Below are positions 18,071 through 24,530 of a stretch of DNA of 38,223 nt, piece after piece. The translations under genes and the position numbers were made by a program. This DNA comes from Bacteroidota bacterium. Lineage in GTDB: Bacteria; Bacteroidota; Bacteroidia; Bacteroidales; WCHB1-69. Every line of letters starts with the position of its first letter. Position 1 is the stretch's first letter. The notes under the pieces are model-generated. The model saw nothing but the letters and a program-made list of their open reading frames with translations, made no database searches and was not told the DNA's origin. The stretch is taken from contig JAGDMF010000018.1 in the NCBI GenBank assembly GCA_017860455.1, forward strand, positions 1 to 38,223. The letters are read 5' to 3'.

Positions 18071-18126
18071 ACTTTTAGTTGTAAAACAACTACTTTTGGT
18101 TGTAAAAAGAAAACAAATGGTTGTAT
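18071..18126. promoter_or_regulatory. Three GTTGTA repeats at exact 21-bp period, likely operator
   Basis: RGTTGTA occurs at 18078, 18099 and 18120, each 21 bases apart, and the first two copies extend to TACTTTTrGTTGTAAAA. The first copy is also part of the perfect dyad TAGTTGTAAAACAACTA. The array covers the region upstream of the -7 box of the XRE gene, where an autoregulator would bind. Function is inferred from position and spacing. Confidence 0.65.
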
Positions 18127-18130
18127 TAAT

Positions 18131-18179
18131 GACAGGAGACTGGTGACAGGAGAAAAATGTTCGATGTAAAACGTTCGAC
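18131..18179. repeat. Period-7 array, GACAGGA then GTTCGAC words
   Basis: Seven heptamers in one register: GACAGGA, GACTGGT, GACAGGA, GAAAAAT, GTTCGAT, GTAAAAC, GTTCGAC. The same word order (ACAGGAG words followed by GTTCGATGTwAAACGTTCGAC) reappears at 18495-18543 on the other side of the GC-rich element. Confidence 0.9.
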
Positions 18180-18207
18180 AAGTAAATGTATTAGATTTTT
18201 AATTTTT

Positions 18208-18246
18208 AATTAGCTTATTATCACATTATCATATTAGCTTATTAAT
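18208..18246 (+). repeat. Octamer cassette TTAGCTTA, copy 2
   Basis: TTAGCTTA, TTATCACA, TTATCATA, TTAGCTTA, TTAA in 8-bp register, immediately followed by TTGGGCGTT. With the first bases of that element it matches 20801-20850 (reverse complement) at 47 of 50 positions. It is preceded by AATTTTT words in 7-bp register. Confidence 0.9.
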
Positions 18247-18479
18247 TTGGGCGTTCCCCTTTGTCTGCGCTCAACCAGATTCTGAACAAAAACTAACAAT
18301 TATTGCGTCGCTTGCCAAAGGGTCGGGCTCCGGCCCATACTCCTCGTTTCGCTGCAAGGGTCTGATCGGCCGGGCAGTAGCTCCTTCGTCGCTCTGCCCG
18401 ATCCGTCATCCCCTAAGCAGCTCAACTTGCGGGGTATTTGGCCTGCGCCCTAACGCGCAAAACCGCAAGCGGTTTTTTT
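18247..18479 (+). ncRNA. GC-rich structured element A, candidate small RNA or mobile repeat
   Basis: A 233-base GC-rich block in AT-rich surroundings, not coding. It begins TTGGGCGTT and ends AACGCGCAA, which are inverted repeats matching at eight of nine positions, followed at once by a terminator hairpin. Internal dyads include CGGGCAG/CTGCCCG (around 18371-18400) and GGGCTCCGGCCC. Element B on the other strand shares both ends but has a different interior. Conserved closing ends, internal hairpins and a terminator suggest either a transcribed RNA or a MITE-like repeat. From memory, GGGCGT...TAACGC blocks recur between genes in Bacteroidota. I cannot verify that here and assign no function. 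Confidence 0.55.
18459..18479 (+). terminator. Intrinsic terminator at the end of element A
   Basis: AAAACCG pairs with CGGTTTT around a CAAG tetraloop and runs into seven T residues. The same hairpin ends element B. Confidence 0.8.
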
Positions 18480-18494
18480 GAGGATAGGTGAAGG

Positions 18495-18578
18495 GAGACA
18501 GGAGACAGGAGCAGTTCGATGTTAAACGTTCGACGTTCGACGAAAATTCCTACTCTGTTGATCCGTAGTCTGTTGTCT
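18495..18578. repeat. Period-7 array of mixed words
   Basis: Twelve heptamers in one register: GAGACAG (twice), GAGCAGT, TCGATGT, TAAACGT, TCGACGT, TCGACGA, AAATTCC, TACTCTG, TTGATCC, GTAGTCT, GTTGTCT. Three word families follow one another without loss of phase. The last words are the reverse complement of the array at 20415-20472. Confidence 0.85.
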
Positions 18579-18612
18579 GTTTTTTTTTCTTAGTTCCTTA
18601 GGAGTGATATCA

Positions 18613-19336
18613 TTATTTGACTTCCAGCATTTTCAATAAAGAATCGGTTAGGATGTCCATACGGGAAAAAGCAAACCATTTTTTACCTAAATCTTTGAGA
18701 GAAGCTCCAATATGATAGAGCTCTTTTTGATCGATAATGATGAAACGGTCGTGACAATCGGATATTCTAATTGTCGACAAGGATGATTTCGTTTTGGGCT
18801 TTTTTGATAATTTCGGAAACAAACTTATAGGCATCGAATACTTGTCCATTGAAGAAAATTCCATGATTAGGAGGTAGATTGGTGTTGAGATGAATATCTA
18901 TTTCCTGAAGTTTGGTTTTAACAAATGTCATATCATTTTCAAGATTATTGATTCTATAATTTGTAATTTGTCCTTTTAGTAAATGATCTTTTAAAATTTG
19001 AGTTGCCCAGATACGAAATTGAGTACCTTCTTTAGATTTAACTCTATATCCGACAGAAATAATGACATCAAGGTTATATAATAGTAATTTTTTAATCTGT
19101 GTTTTTCCTTGTATTGCACCATGTTGAGTGGTAAGTAAGAATTCCTTACATACCACTTCTTTAATTAATTCTTCCTCTTTGAATATATTCCCAATATGTT
19201 GGGTAATTGAAACTCTATTTCTTCCAAATAAGTAAGCCATTTGTTCTTGGGATAACCAAACAGTATTGTCTTCTATTCTTACTTCAATTCTAGTGGATGC
19301 TTGATCAGCCTGGTAGATTATAATTTCGTCTTTCAT
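18613..19336 (-). pseudogene. RhuM-family protein gene, broken by an internal deletion and frameshift
   Basis: From the ATG at 19336 (just downstream of a promoter box; an in-frame start at 19411 precedes the box) the frame gives a typical Virulence_RhuM N-terminal half: VWLSQEQMAYLFGRNRVSIT, then LDVIISVGYRVKSKEGTQFR. It continues to VFDAYKFVSEII...IILVDN and stops at 18767. In another frame the next bases encode DCHDRFIIID and then YHIGASLKDLGKKWFAFS, the PLD-like C-terminal end normally found about 45-50 residues later in longer homologues. So roughly 45 codons are missing at the join and the frame has shifted. The join lies in the dyad GACAAT/ATTGTC (18753-18758 and 18770-18775). RhuM proteins are common accessory genes of unknown biochemical role. 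Confidence 0.78.
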
Positions 19337-19361
19337 CGTGTAGTAGTTTGAGTTCTGATGG

Positions 19362-19369
19362 CAAAGATA
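19362..19369 (-). promoter_or_regulatory. -7 promoter box (TATCTTTG) of the RhuM pseudogene
   Basis: The minus strand reads TATCTTTG followed by CC, 26 bases upstream of the ATG at 19336. It shows that the in-frame extension to 19411 is not part of the protein. Confidence 0.6.
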
Positions 19370-19420
19370 AAAAAAATCGCAAAGGAAAAAATCACAAGGA
19401 ATAAATATCAATTATTTTTT

Positions 19421-19428
19421 TATATTTG
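19421..19428 (+). promoter_or_regulatory. -7 promoter box (TATATTTG) of the T9SS cargo gene
   Basis: TATATTTG followed by CA lies 23-30 bases before the ATG at 19451. An in-frame start at 19358 would precede the promoter and is rejected. Confidence 0.65.
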
Positions 19429-19450
19429 CAGACAAATAAATAAACGCAGT

Positions 19451-20407
19451 ATGAGAAAAAATTCTTTAATCATCGTATTTTTATTGTTTGTTTTTTTTCA
19501 ACAAAATTTTGAAAATAAAGCATTTGCACAATATAATCCAACAGGAATTATTTGGGTTCTTCCCTACAGACCGGATGCATTGCCGGTAAATGGAAATCGA
19601 ACCGGAAATTCTGGAGTTAATTTAGCATTTGAAGATTTCCATGTAATTGAGTATAAATTTTTAGATTCTCTTTATATTAACCCTTACAATCAAAAATTGC
19701 CTATTTATCAAATTCGATTACAGGAAGATTATCCAAGCTCAGAATATGATTTTATTTATCTATTACATATTTGTTACCAATCTTTTTTTATTAATATTGC
19801 TTTACCCTATTATCATCCATATGTTTCTAATGGCGAATTAATATCAACAGATAATGGAGAAATTCATTTATTTTTTTATGATATAGATTTTCAGCAATCA
19901 TTAGTTCCAACATCAAATACAAGGTCCAATAATAAACACATGAATAAAATATTACAAAAATATGATATTAAATCATATACGTATGATCCATTTGTTTTAG
20001 ATGGAGATACTGTATGGAGAACAATATCAATTTTATGCCGTTATCAAGATGCTCTTCCTTTGTATTATGATTTATTAACTCTTCATTATCTTTACGATAA
20101 AATAGATGTTACTGGGTTTTATAATTTTAATGAAATAATTTTTCCATGTGGTCAATATACAGAAACAACTGATTATATAGAACCCTCAATTAGTATTTTT
20201 CCAAATCCGGCACAAGATGAGATTACTATTTCAGGAGTTGAACCGGAATCTGTTACTTTGTATGATATTATGGGGAAAATAGTTGTTTCAAAGTTTGATC
20301 CGGAAACAAATAAAATGGATATTTCGCAACTGCCAAGTGGATTTTATGTCATCAAGATAACTGCAAATGATGGCAAATTCTATACGGGTAAAATAGTTAA
20401 GGAATAG
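19451..20407 (+). CDS. Secreted protein with T9SS type A sorting domain
   Basis: With the start at 19451 the product is 318 residues and opens with a signal peptide (MRKNSLIIVFLLFVFFQQ, cleavage near FAQ-YNP). The central part (about 35-240) is not recognised; it is rich in Tyr, Asp and Ile and has no catalytic motif I can name. The last 75 residues are a T9SS type A sorting domain: ISIFPNPAQDEITI, VTLYDIMGKIV, LPSGFYVIKI, GKIVKE. The protein is therefore exported by the type IX system to the surface. It sits inside the island bounded by elements A and B, next to the RhuM pseudogene, with which it shares a divergent promoter region. It is probably accessory cargo. Confidence 0.85.
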   Translation: MRKNSLIIVFLLFVFFQQNFENKAFAQYNPTGIIWVLPYRPDALPVNGNRTGNSGVNLAFEDFHVIEYKFLDSLYINPYNQKLPIYQIRLQEDYPSSEYDFIYLLHICYQSFFINIALPYYHPYVSNGELISTDNGEIHLFFYDIDFQQSLVPTSNTRSNNKHMNKILQKYDIKSYTYDPFVLDGDTVWRTISILCRYQDALPLYYDLLTLHYLYDKIDVTGFYNFNEIIFPCGQYTETTDYIEPSISIFPNPAQDEITISGVEPESVTLYDIMGKIVVSKFDPETNKMDISQLPSGFYVIKITANDGKFYTGKIVKE

Positions 20408-20414
20408 TTTCAAA

Positions 20415-20472
20415 GGACTACGGACAACAGACTACAGACTACAGACTACAGACTACAGACTACAGACTACAG
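20415..20472. repeat. Period-7 array, AGACTAC words
   Basis: GGACTAC, GGACAAC, then AGACTAC six times, plus AG, with no phase break. The reverse complement (GTAGTCT, GTTGTCC) belongs to the same family as 627-685 and the end of 18495-18578. Confidence 0.95.
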
Positions 20473-20508
20473 ATATGCAATTTGTTATGAATTAACTATA
20501 TAGCAAAC

Positions 20509-20606
20509 TTTTTACTTCTTACTTTTTACCTCTTACCTCTTACCTCTTACCTCTTACCTTTTACCTTTTACTTTTTACCTCTTACCTTTTACCTCTTACC
20601 TCTTAT
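20509..20606. repeat. Period-7 array, yTyTTAC words
   Basis: Fourteen heptamers in one register, mainly CTCTTAC, CTTTTAC and TTTTTAC, ending CTCTTAT. It is the reverse complement of the GAGGTAA/AAAGTAA family seen at 32400-32490. It abuts the terminator of element B. Confidence 0.95.
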
Positions 20607-20607
20607 C

Positions 20608-20811
20608 TTAAAAACCGCTTGCGGTTTTGCGCGTTAGGCCGGAACCGAGAAAGCCCGCAGGGAGAAAGACGATGTGATGCAGGGAGTAAAAGAGCGAACT
20701 TGTGAGCTCCTTTTACGACCATGCAGCCACACGGCTTTTTACCGAGGACTTGAAGGTGTAGGCCGACGGTGGTGGGTGGAATCGTGGGATGGGAGACGCC
20801 GGAACGCCCAA
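20608..20811 (-). ncRNA. GC-rich structured element B, partner of element A in reverse orientation
   Basis: On the minus strand this block starts TTGGGCGTT (20803-20811) and ends AACGCGCAA (20627-20635) plus a terminator. The last 28 bases are identical to those of element A, and the first bases with their upstream octamer cassette match at 47 of 50. The interior differs from A but again can fold: for example GTAAAAGGAGC pairs with GCTCTTTTAC, and GCC/GGC hairpins occur. It is GC-rich in an AT-rich gap and does not encode a credible protein. Candidate small RNA or non-autonomous repeat; function unknown. Confidence 0.55.
20610..20628 (-). terminator. Intrinsic terminator at the end of element B
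   Basis: On the minus strand AAAACCG and CGGTTTT pair around CAAG and run into TTTTT. It would also stop transcripts coming from ileS. Confidence 0.75.
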
Positions 20812-20850
20812 AATAATAAGCTAATATGATAATGAGATAATAAGCTAATG
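20812..20850 (-). repeat. Octamer cassette TTAGCTTA, copy 3
   Basis: Minus-strand octamers TTAGCTTA, TTATCTCA, TTATCATA, TTAGCTTA directly upstream of element B, mirroring copy 2 upstream of element A. Confidence 0.9.
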
Positions 20851-20876
20851 AAATGAAGAATGAAAAATTAAGAATC

Positions 20877-20908
20877 GAGCACACGAGCACACGAGCACAC
20901 GAGCATTC
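20877..20908. repeat. Period-8 array, GAGCACAC words
   Basis: GAGCACAC three times then GAGCATTC, all in 8-bp register. The same words occur at 24491-24522, so the two arrays bracket the ileS gene. Confidence 0.95.
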
Positions 20909-20930
20909 CAAACTATCGACTATAGACTTT

Positions 20931-23900
20931 TTAGGACATTTTTCGGATAATCACATCTATTTCAATCCCTTCAACGATATCAAATCTGGTTTTTTGGGAA
21001 TCGGTGATTGCTGTAACAATTGAAAAATCAGTACATAACGTTTCCGTTTTGATGTAGTTTTCAAATTGTTTGAAAGCATGATCCAATTCTGAATGAGATT
21101 GTAAAGTGATGGCAATGTTGTCGATCACATCCAACTGTTGATCCTTACGGAAGTTTTGGATTCTGTTAACCAACTCTCTTACATAACCCTCCTCTTTCAA
21201 CTCCTGAGTGATGGTAATATCCAACGCTACAGTCAACGCCCCCTGATTGGTTACAACCCAGCCCGGAATATCTTCTGCAATGATCTCTACATCAGTGATT
21301 AAGATCTCAACTTGTTCTCCATCAACATCAATCATCTTGCGACCCTCTTTCTCAATCTGAGCAATATCTTTTTGATTGAATTGGGTAATCTGAGCGGCAA
21401 TTGCCTTCATGATTTTACCATATCTTGGTCCCAACGTTTTAAAATCGGGTTTGATTTTCTTCACTAAAACACCTTCGGTATCCTCAATAAACTGGATCTC
21501 TTTCACATTCACTTCGTGAAGAATCAAGTCTTTTACTTTTTCCACCTGAGCTACAAAATTGGAGGTTTCCAAAACAGGAATCATAATTTTGCCTAGTGGC
21601 TGACGCACTCTGATATTAGATTTCTTTCTTAAAGAAAGTACCATTGAACAGATCTCTTGTGCCAACTCCATTCTTTCTTCCAATGCTTTATCGATTAACT
21701 CTTCGTTTACCTTAGGAAAATCAGATAAGTGAATTGATTCAATATTTTCTAACCGGGTCACATTATTCAAATCAAGGAATAAACGATCCATGAAAAATGG
21801 GGCAATCGGAGAAGCTAATTTAGCGATCGTTACCATACAGGTGTACAAAGTTTGATAAGCGGAGATTTTGTCTTCACTATAATCGCCCTTCCAGAATCTT
21901 CTACGGCATAAACGAACGTACCAGTTGCTCAAGTACTCATCCACAAACTGTTGGATTTCACGACCCGCTTTAGTTGGCTCATATTCAGCATAATAAGAAT
22001 CACAATTTTTAACGAGTGTGTTTAATTCTGACAATATCCAACGATCAATTTCAGGTCTTTTTTCAATGGCAATATCGGCTTCTTTGTAAGCAAATCCATC
22101 GATATTAGCGTAAAGTGAGAAGAAACTGTATGTGTTATACAAAGTTCCAAAGAATTTTCTTTGAACTTCAGTGATCCCTTCGGCATCAAATTTCAAATTA
22201 TCCCAGGGTTGTGCATTGGTTAGCATATACCAGCGGGTGGCATCAGCACCATATTTTTCAATGGTTTCAAATGGATCTACTCCGTTACCTAAACGTTTGG
22301 ACATTTTATTTCCATTTTTATCCAACACTAATCCATTGGATACCACTGTTTTATAGGCAACACTATCAAACAACATCGTAGCAATAGCATGAAGGGTGAA
22401 GAACCAGCCTCTGGTTTGGTCAACACCTTCTGCAATGAAGTCTGCAGGATATTTTTTCTCAAAAAGTTCTTTATTTTCAAAAGGATAGTGCCATTGGCAA
22501 TAAGGCATCGCACCTGAATCAAACCAAACGTCGATCAGGTCAGCCTCACGAACCATTTTCTGACCGGTTGGAGAAACCAAAAAGATATCGTCCACGTAAG
22601 GTCTATGAAGGTCAATTTTATTATAGTTTTCTTTACTGAAATCATTAGGAACGAACTCTTTGTAAGGGTTATCCTTCATGATACCGGCAGCGACTGCTTT
22701 TTCGATTTCGTTATATAACTCCTCGATGGAACCGATGCAGATTTGTTCTTTTTTATCTTCAGACATCCAGATTGGAAGAGGCACACCCCAGAAACGGGAG
22801 CGGGAAAGGTTCCAGTCCACAAGGTTTTCGAGCCAGTTTCCAAATCTACCGGTTCCGGTTGCAGCAGGTTTCCAGTTGATGGTATTGTTCAATTCCATCA
22901 TTCTTTCCTTGTAAGCGGTAGTTTTCACAAACCAGGAATCCAAAGGATAGTAAAGGACAGGCTTATCTGTTCTCCAGCAATGAGGATAGTTGTGAACATA
23001 TTTTTCAACGCGGAACGCTTTATTCTCTTTTTTCAACCAGATGGAGATATATAAATCCAACGATTCTTCCGCTTTTTCATTCTCTTTTTCGTATTCAGGT
23101 TTAACATATCTTCCTGAAACAGTTGAATATAGATCAACATTCACAGCATCTTTCACGAATTGCGGATCCAAATCTTCGATGAGGTAGAATTTCCCGGTTC
23201 TATCCACCATAGGTTGGCGATTTCCCAAGGTATCTATAACTGCCAATGGGGGAACACCTGCTTCCTGAGCTACACGTTTATCGTCTGCTCCAAAAGTGGG
23301 CGCAATGTGAACGATACCGGTTCCATCGCTCGTTGTTACATAATCACCGGGAATAACTCGGAAAGCACCTTCACCGGTATTTACGTAAGGGATAAGTTGC
23401 TCATATTCCAACCCAACCAATTTTTTACCGGTTGTTTGAGCAATAACGCGGAACGGAATGTTTTTATCGCCTGGTTTGAAATCTTCCATCGCCAACTCAC
23501 TGTTCTTTTCAGGGAAAAAAGCAGAAAGTAGATTCTTAGCCAGGATCACTTTGATCGGAGCACCGGAATAAGGATTAAAAGTATCCACAAGTACATACTC
23601 GATTTTCTCACCCACTGCTAAGGCGGTGTTGGATGGTAAGGTCCATGGAGTAGTGGTCCAGGCCAAAATGTATAAGTTTTCAGGAATGTGAACTCCACCG
23701 GGAAATCCCCATGGACATTCGGTCATTTTTTGTTCCTGTTTAACCTTAAATTGTGCCACAACGGTAGTATCCTTCACATCTTTGTAGCACCCGGGAAGGT
23801 TCAACTCGTGAGAGCTCAAACCGGTACCGGCGGCAGGTGAATAAGGTTGGATGGTGTACCCTTTATAAAGCAACCCTTTTTTGTATAATTGAGATAGTAA

Positions 23901-24383
23901 GTACCAAACGGATTCAATATATTTATTATCGAACGTGATATAAGGATCATCCAGGTCAACCCAATAGCCCATTTTTTTAGTGATATCATCCCACATATCT
24001 TTGTATTTCATCACTTCACTACGGCACGCCTGATTATACTCTTCCACTGTAATTTTCTTACCGATATCCTCCTTGGTAATTCCTAAAGTTTTTTCAACAC
24101 CTAACTCAACGGGTAGCCCGTGAGTATCCCAACCTCCTTTACGGCTAACATACTTACCTTTAAGGGTTTGGTATCTACAGAATAGGTCTTTAATAGCTCT
24201 TCCCATCACATGGTGAATTCCCGGAGTTCCGTTTGCTGAAGGGGGACCTTCATAGAAAACAAACTCCTCATGACCTTCACGAAGTTGCATACTTTTTTCA
24301 AAGATTTGATTTTCTTCCCAATAATTCTTCATTTCTTTTCCAAGATCGGAAAGCTTAAGACCTTTATATTCAGTGTATTTCAT
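20931..24383 (-). CDS. ileS: Isoleucyl-tRNA synthetase
   Basis: The 1150-residue protein charges tRNA-Ile. The class I signatures are present: the HIGH-type motif GIHH at residues 55-58 (within PSANGTPGIHH) and KMSKR at about 691-695. Between them lies a full CP1 editing domain, including the WTTTPWTLPSNTALAV segment, that hydrolyses Val-tRNA-Ile. The C-terminal half is the anticodon-binding helical domain. Length and the opening sequence resemble the eukaryote-like IleS2 group usual in Bacteroidota, a group often insensitive to mupirocin; that assignment is from family knowledge. A TATCTTTG box lies just upstream. I saw no T-box leader. Confidence 0.98.
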   Translation of the reverse strand: MKYTEYKGLKLSDLGKEMKNYWEENQIFEKSMQLREGHEEFVFYEGPPSANGTPGIHHVMGRAIKDLFCRYQTLKGKYVSRKGGWDTHGLPVELGVEKTLGITKEDIGKKITVEEYNQACRSEVMKYKDMWDDITKKMGYWVDLDDPYITFDNKYIESVWYLLSQLYKKGLLYKGYTIQPYSPAAGTGLSSHELNLPGCYKDVKDTTVVAQFKVKQEQKMTECPWGFPGGVHIPENLYILAWTTTPWTLPSNTALAVGEKIEYVLVDTFNPYSGAPIKVILAKNLLSAFFPEKNSELAMEDFKPGDKNIPFRVIAQTTGKKLVGLEYEQLIPYVNTGEGAFRVIPGDYVTTSDGTGIVHIAPTFGADDKRVAQEAGVPPLAVIDTLGNRQPMVDRTGKFYLIEDLDPQFVKDAVNVDLYSTVSGRYVKPEYEKENEKAEESLDLYISIWLKKENKAFRVEKYVHNYPHCWRTDKPVLYYPLDSWFVKTTAYKERMMELNNTINWKPAATGTGRFGNWLENLVDWNLSRSRFWGVPLPIWMSEDKKEQICIGSIEELYNEIEKAVAAGIMKDNPYKEFVPNDFSKENYNKIDLHRPYVDDIFLVSPTGQKMVREADLIDVWFDSGAMPYCQWHYPFENKELFEKKYPADFIAEGVDQTRGWFFTLHAIATMLFDSVAYKTVVSNGLVLDKNGNKMSKRLGNGVDPFETIEKYGADATRWYMLTNAQPWDNLKFDAEGITEVQRKFFGTLYNTYSFFSLYANIDGFAYKEADIAIEKRPEIDRWILSELNTLVKNCDSYYAEYEPTKAGREIQQFVDEYLSNWYVRLCRRRFWKGDYSEDKISAYQTLYTCMVTIAKLASPIAPFFMDRLFLDLNNVTRLENIESIHLSDFPKVNEELIDKALEERMELAQEICSMVLSLRKKSNIRVRQPLGKIMIPVLETSNFVAQVEKVKDLILHEVNVKEIQFIEDTEGVLVKKIKPDFKTLGPRYGKIMKAIAAQITQFNQKDIAQIEKEGRKMIDVDGEQVEILITDVEIIAEDIPGWVVTNQGALTVALDITITQELKEEGYVRELVNRIQNFRKDQQLDVIDNIAITLQSHSELDHAFKQFENYIKTETLCTDFSIVTAITDSQKTRFDIVEGIEIDVIIRKMS

Positions 24384-24412
24384 AATTTTTTGTAGGTTAT
24401 TTTACAAGAGTG

Positions 24413-24420
24413 CAAAGATA
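24413..24420 (-). promoter_or_regulatory. -7 promoter box (TATCTTTG) of ileS
   Basis: The minus strand reads TATCTTTG followed by CA, 30 bases before the ileS ATG. It lies directly beside the heptamer array at 24429-24470. Confidence 0.7.
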
Positions 24421-24428
24421 AGAAAAAA

Positions 24429-24470
24429 AGGCGAAAGGCGAAAGGCAAAAGGTGCAAGACGAAAGGCAAA
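24429..24470. repeat. Period-7 array, AGGCGAA words
   Basis: AGGCGAA (twice), AGGCAAA, AGGTGCA, AGACGAA, AGGCAAA in strict register. It occupies the position where the -33 element of the ileS promoter should be. Confidence 0.92.
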
Positions 24471-24490
24471 ATAAATTAGTTTATGAAAAT

Positions 24491-24522
24491 GAGCACATGA
24501 GCATTCGAACACACGAGCACAC
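24491..24522. repeat. Period-8 array, GAGCACAC words
   Basis: GAGCACAT, GAGCATTC, GAACACAC, GAGCACAC in 8-bp register, just downstream of the stop of the Lcl-domain protein gene on the minus strand. Confidence 0.9.
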
Positions 24523-24530
24523 TATTAATG

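Larger units (their letters stand above)
20408..20930. other. 523-base intergenic region made almost wholly of repeats
   Basis: Between the T9SS cargo gene and the end of ileS the sequence is, in order: a GACTACA heptamer array, a CTCTTAC heptamer array, element B with its terminator, an octamer cassette, TTyTTCA-like heptamers, and a GAGCACAC octamer array. It ends with AGTCTAT/AGTCGAT words (minus strand) directly at the ileS stop. A 102-codon open frame here lies inside element B and is not a gene. Confidence 0.8.

Noticed and set aside
19358-19450. Upstream start of the T9SS cargo gene
   Set aside because: The extension covers both divergent promoter boxes and puts 31 charged residues before a clear signal peptide.
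20415-20606. CRISPR array
   Set aside because: Repeat units are seven bases with no unique spacers; no cas genes are nearby.
20603-20911. 102-codon open frame on the minus strand
   Set aside because: It lies inside element B and its flanking arrays; the frame exists because the element is GC-rich. It has no promoter box or recognisable protein features, and element A, which shares the same ends, encodes no similar protein.
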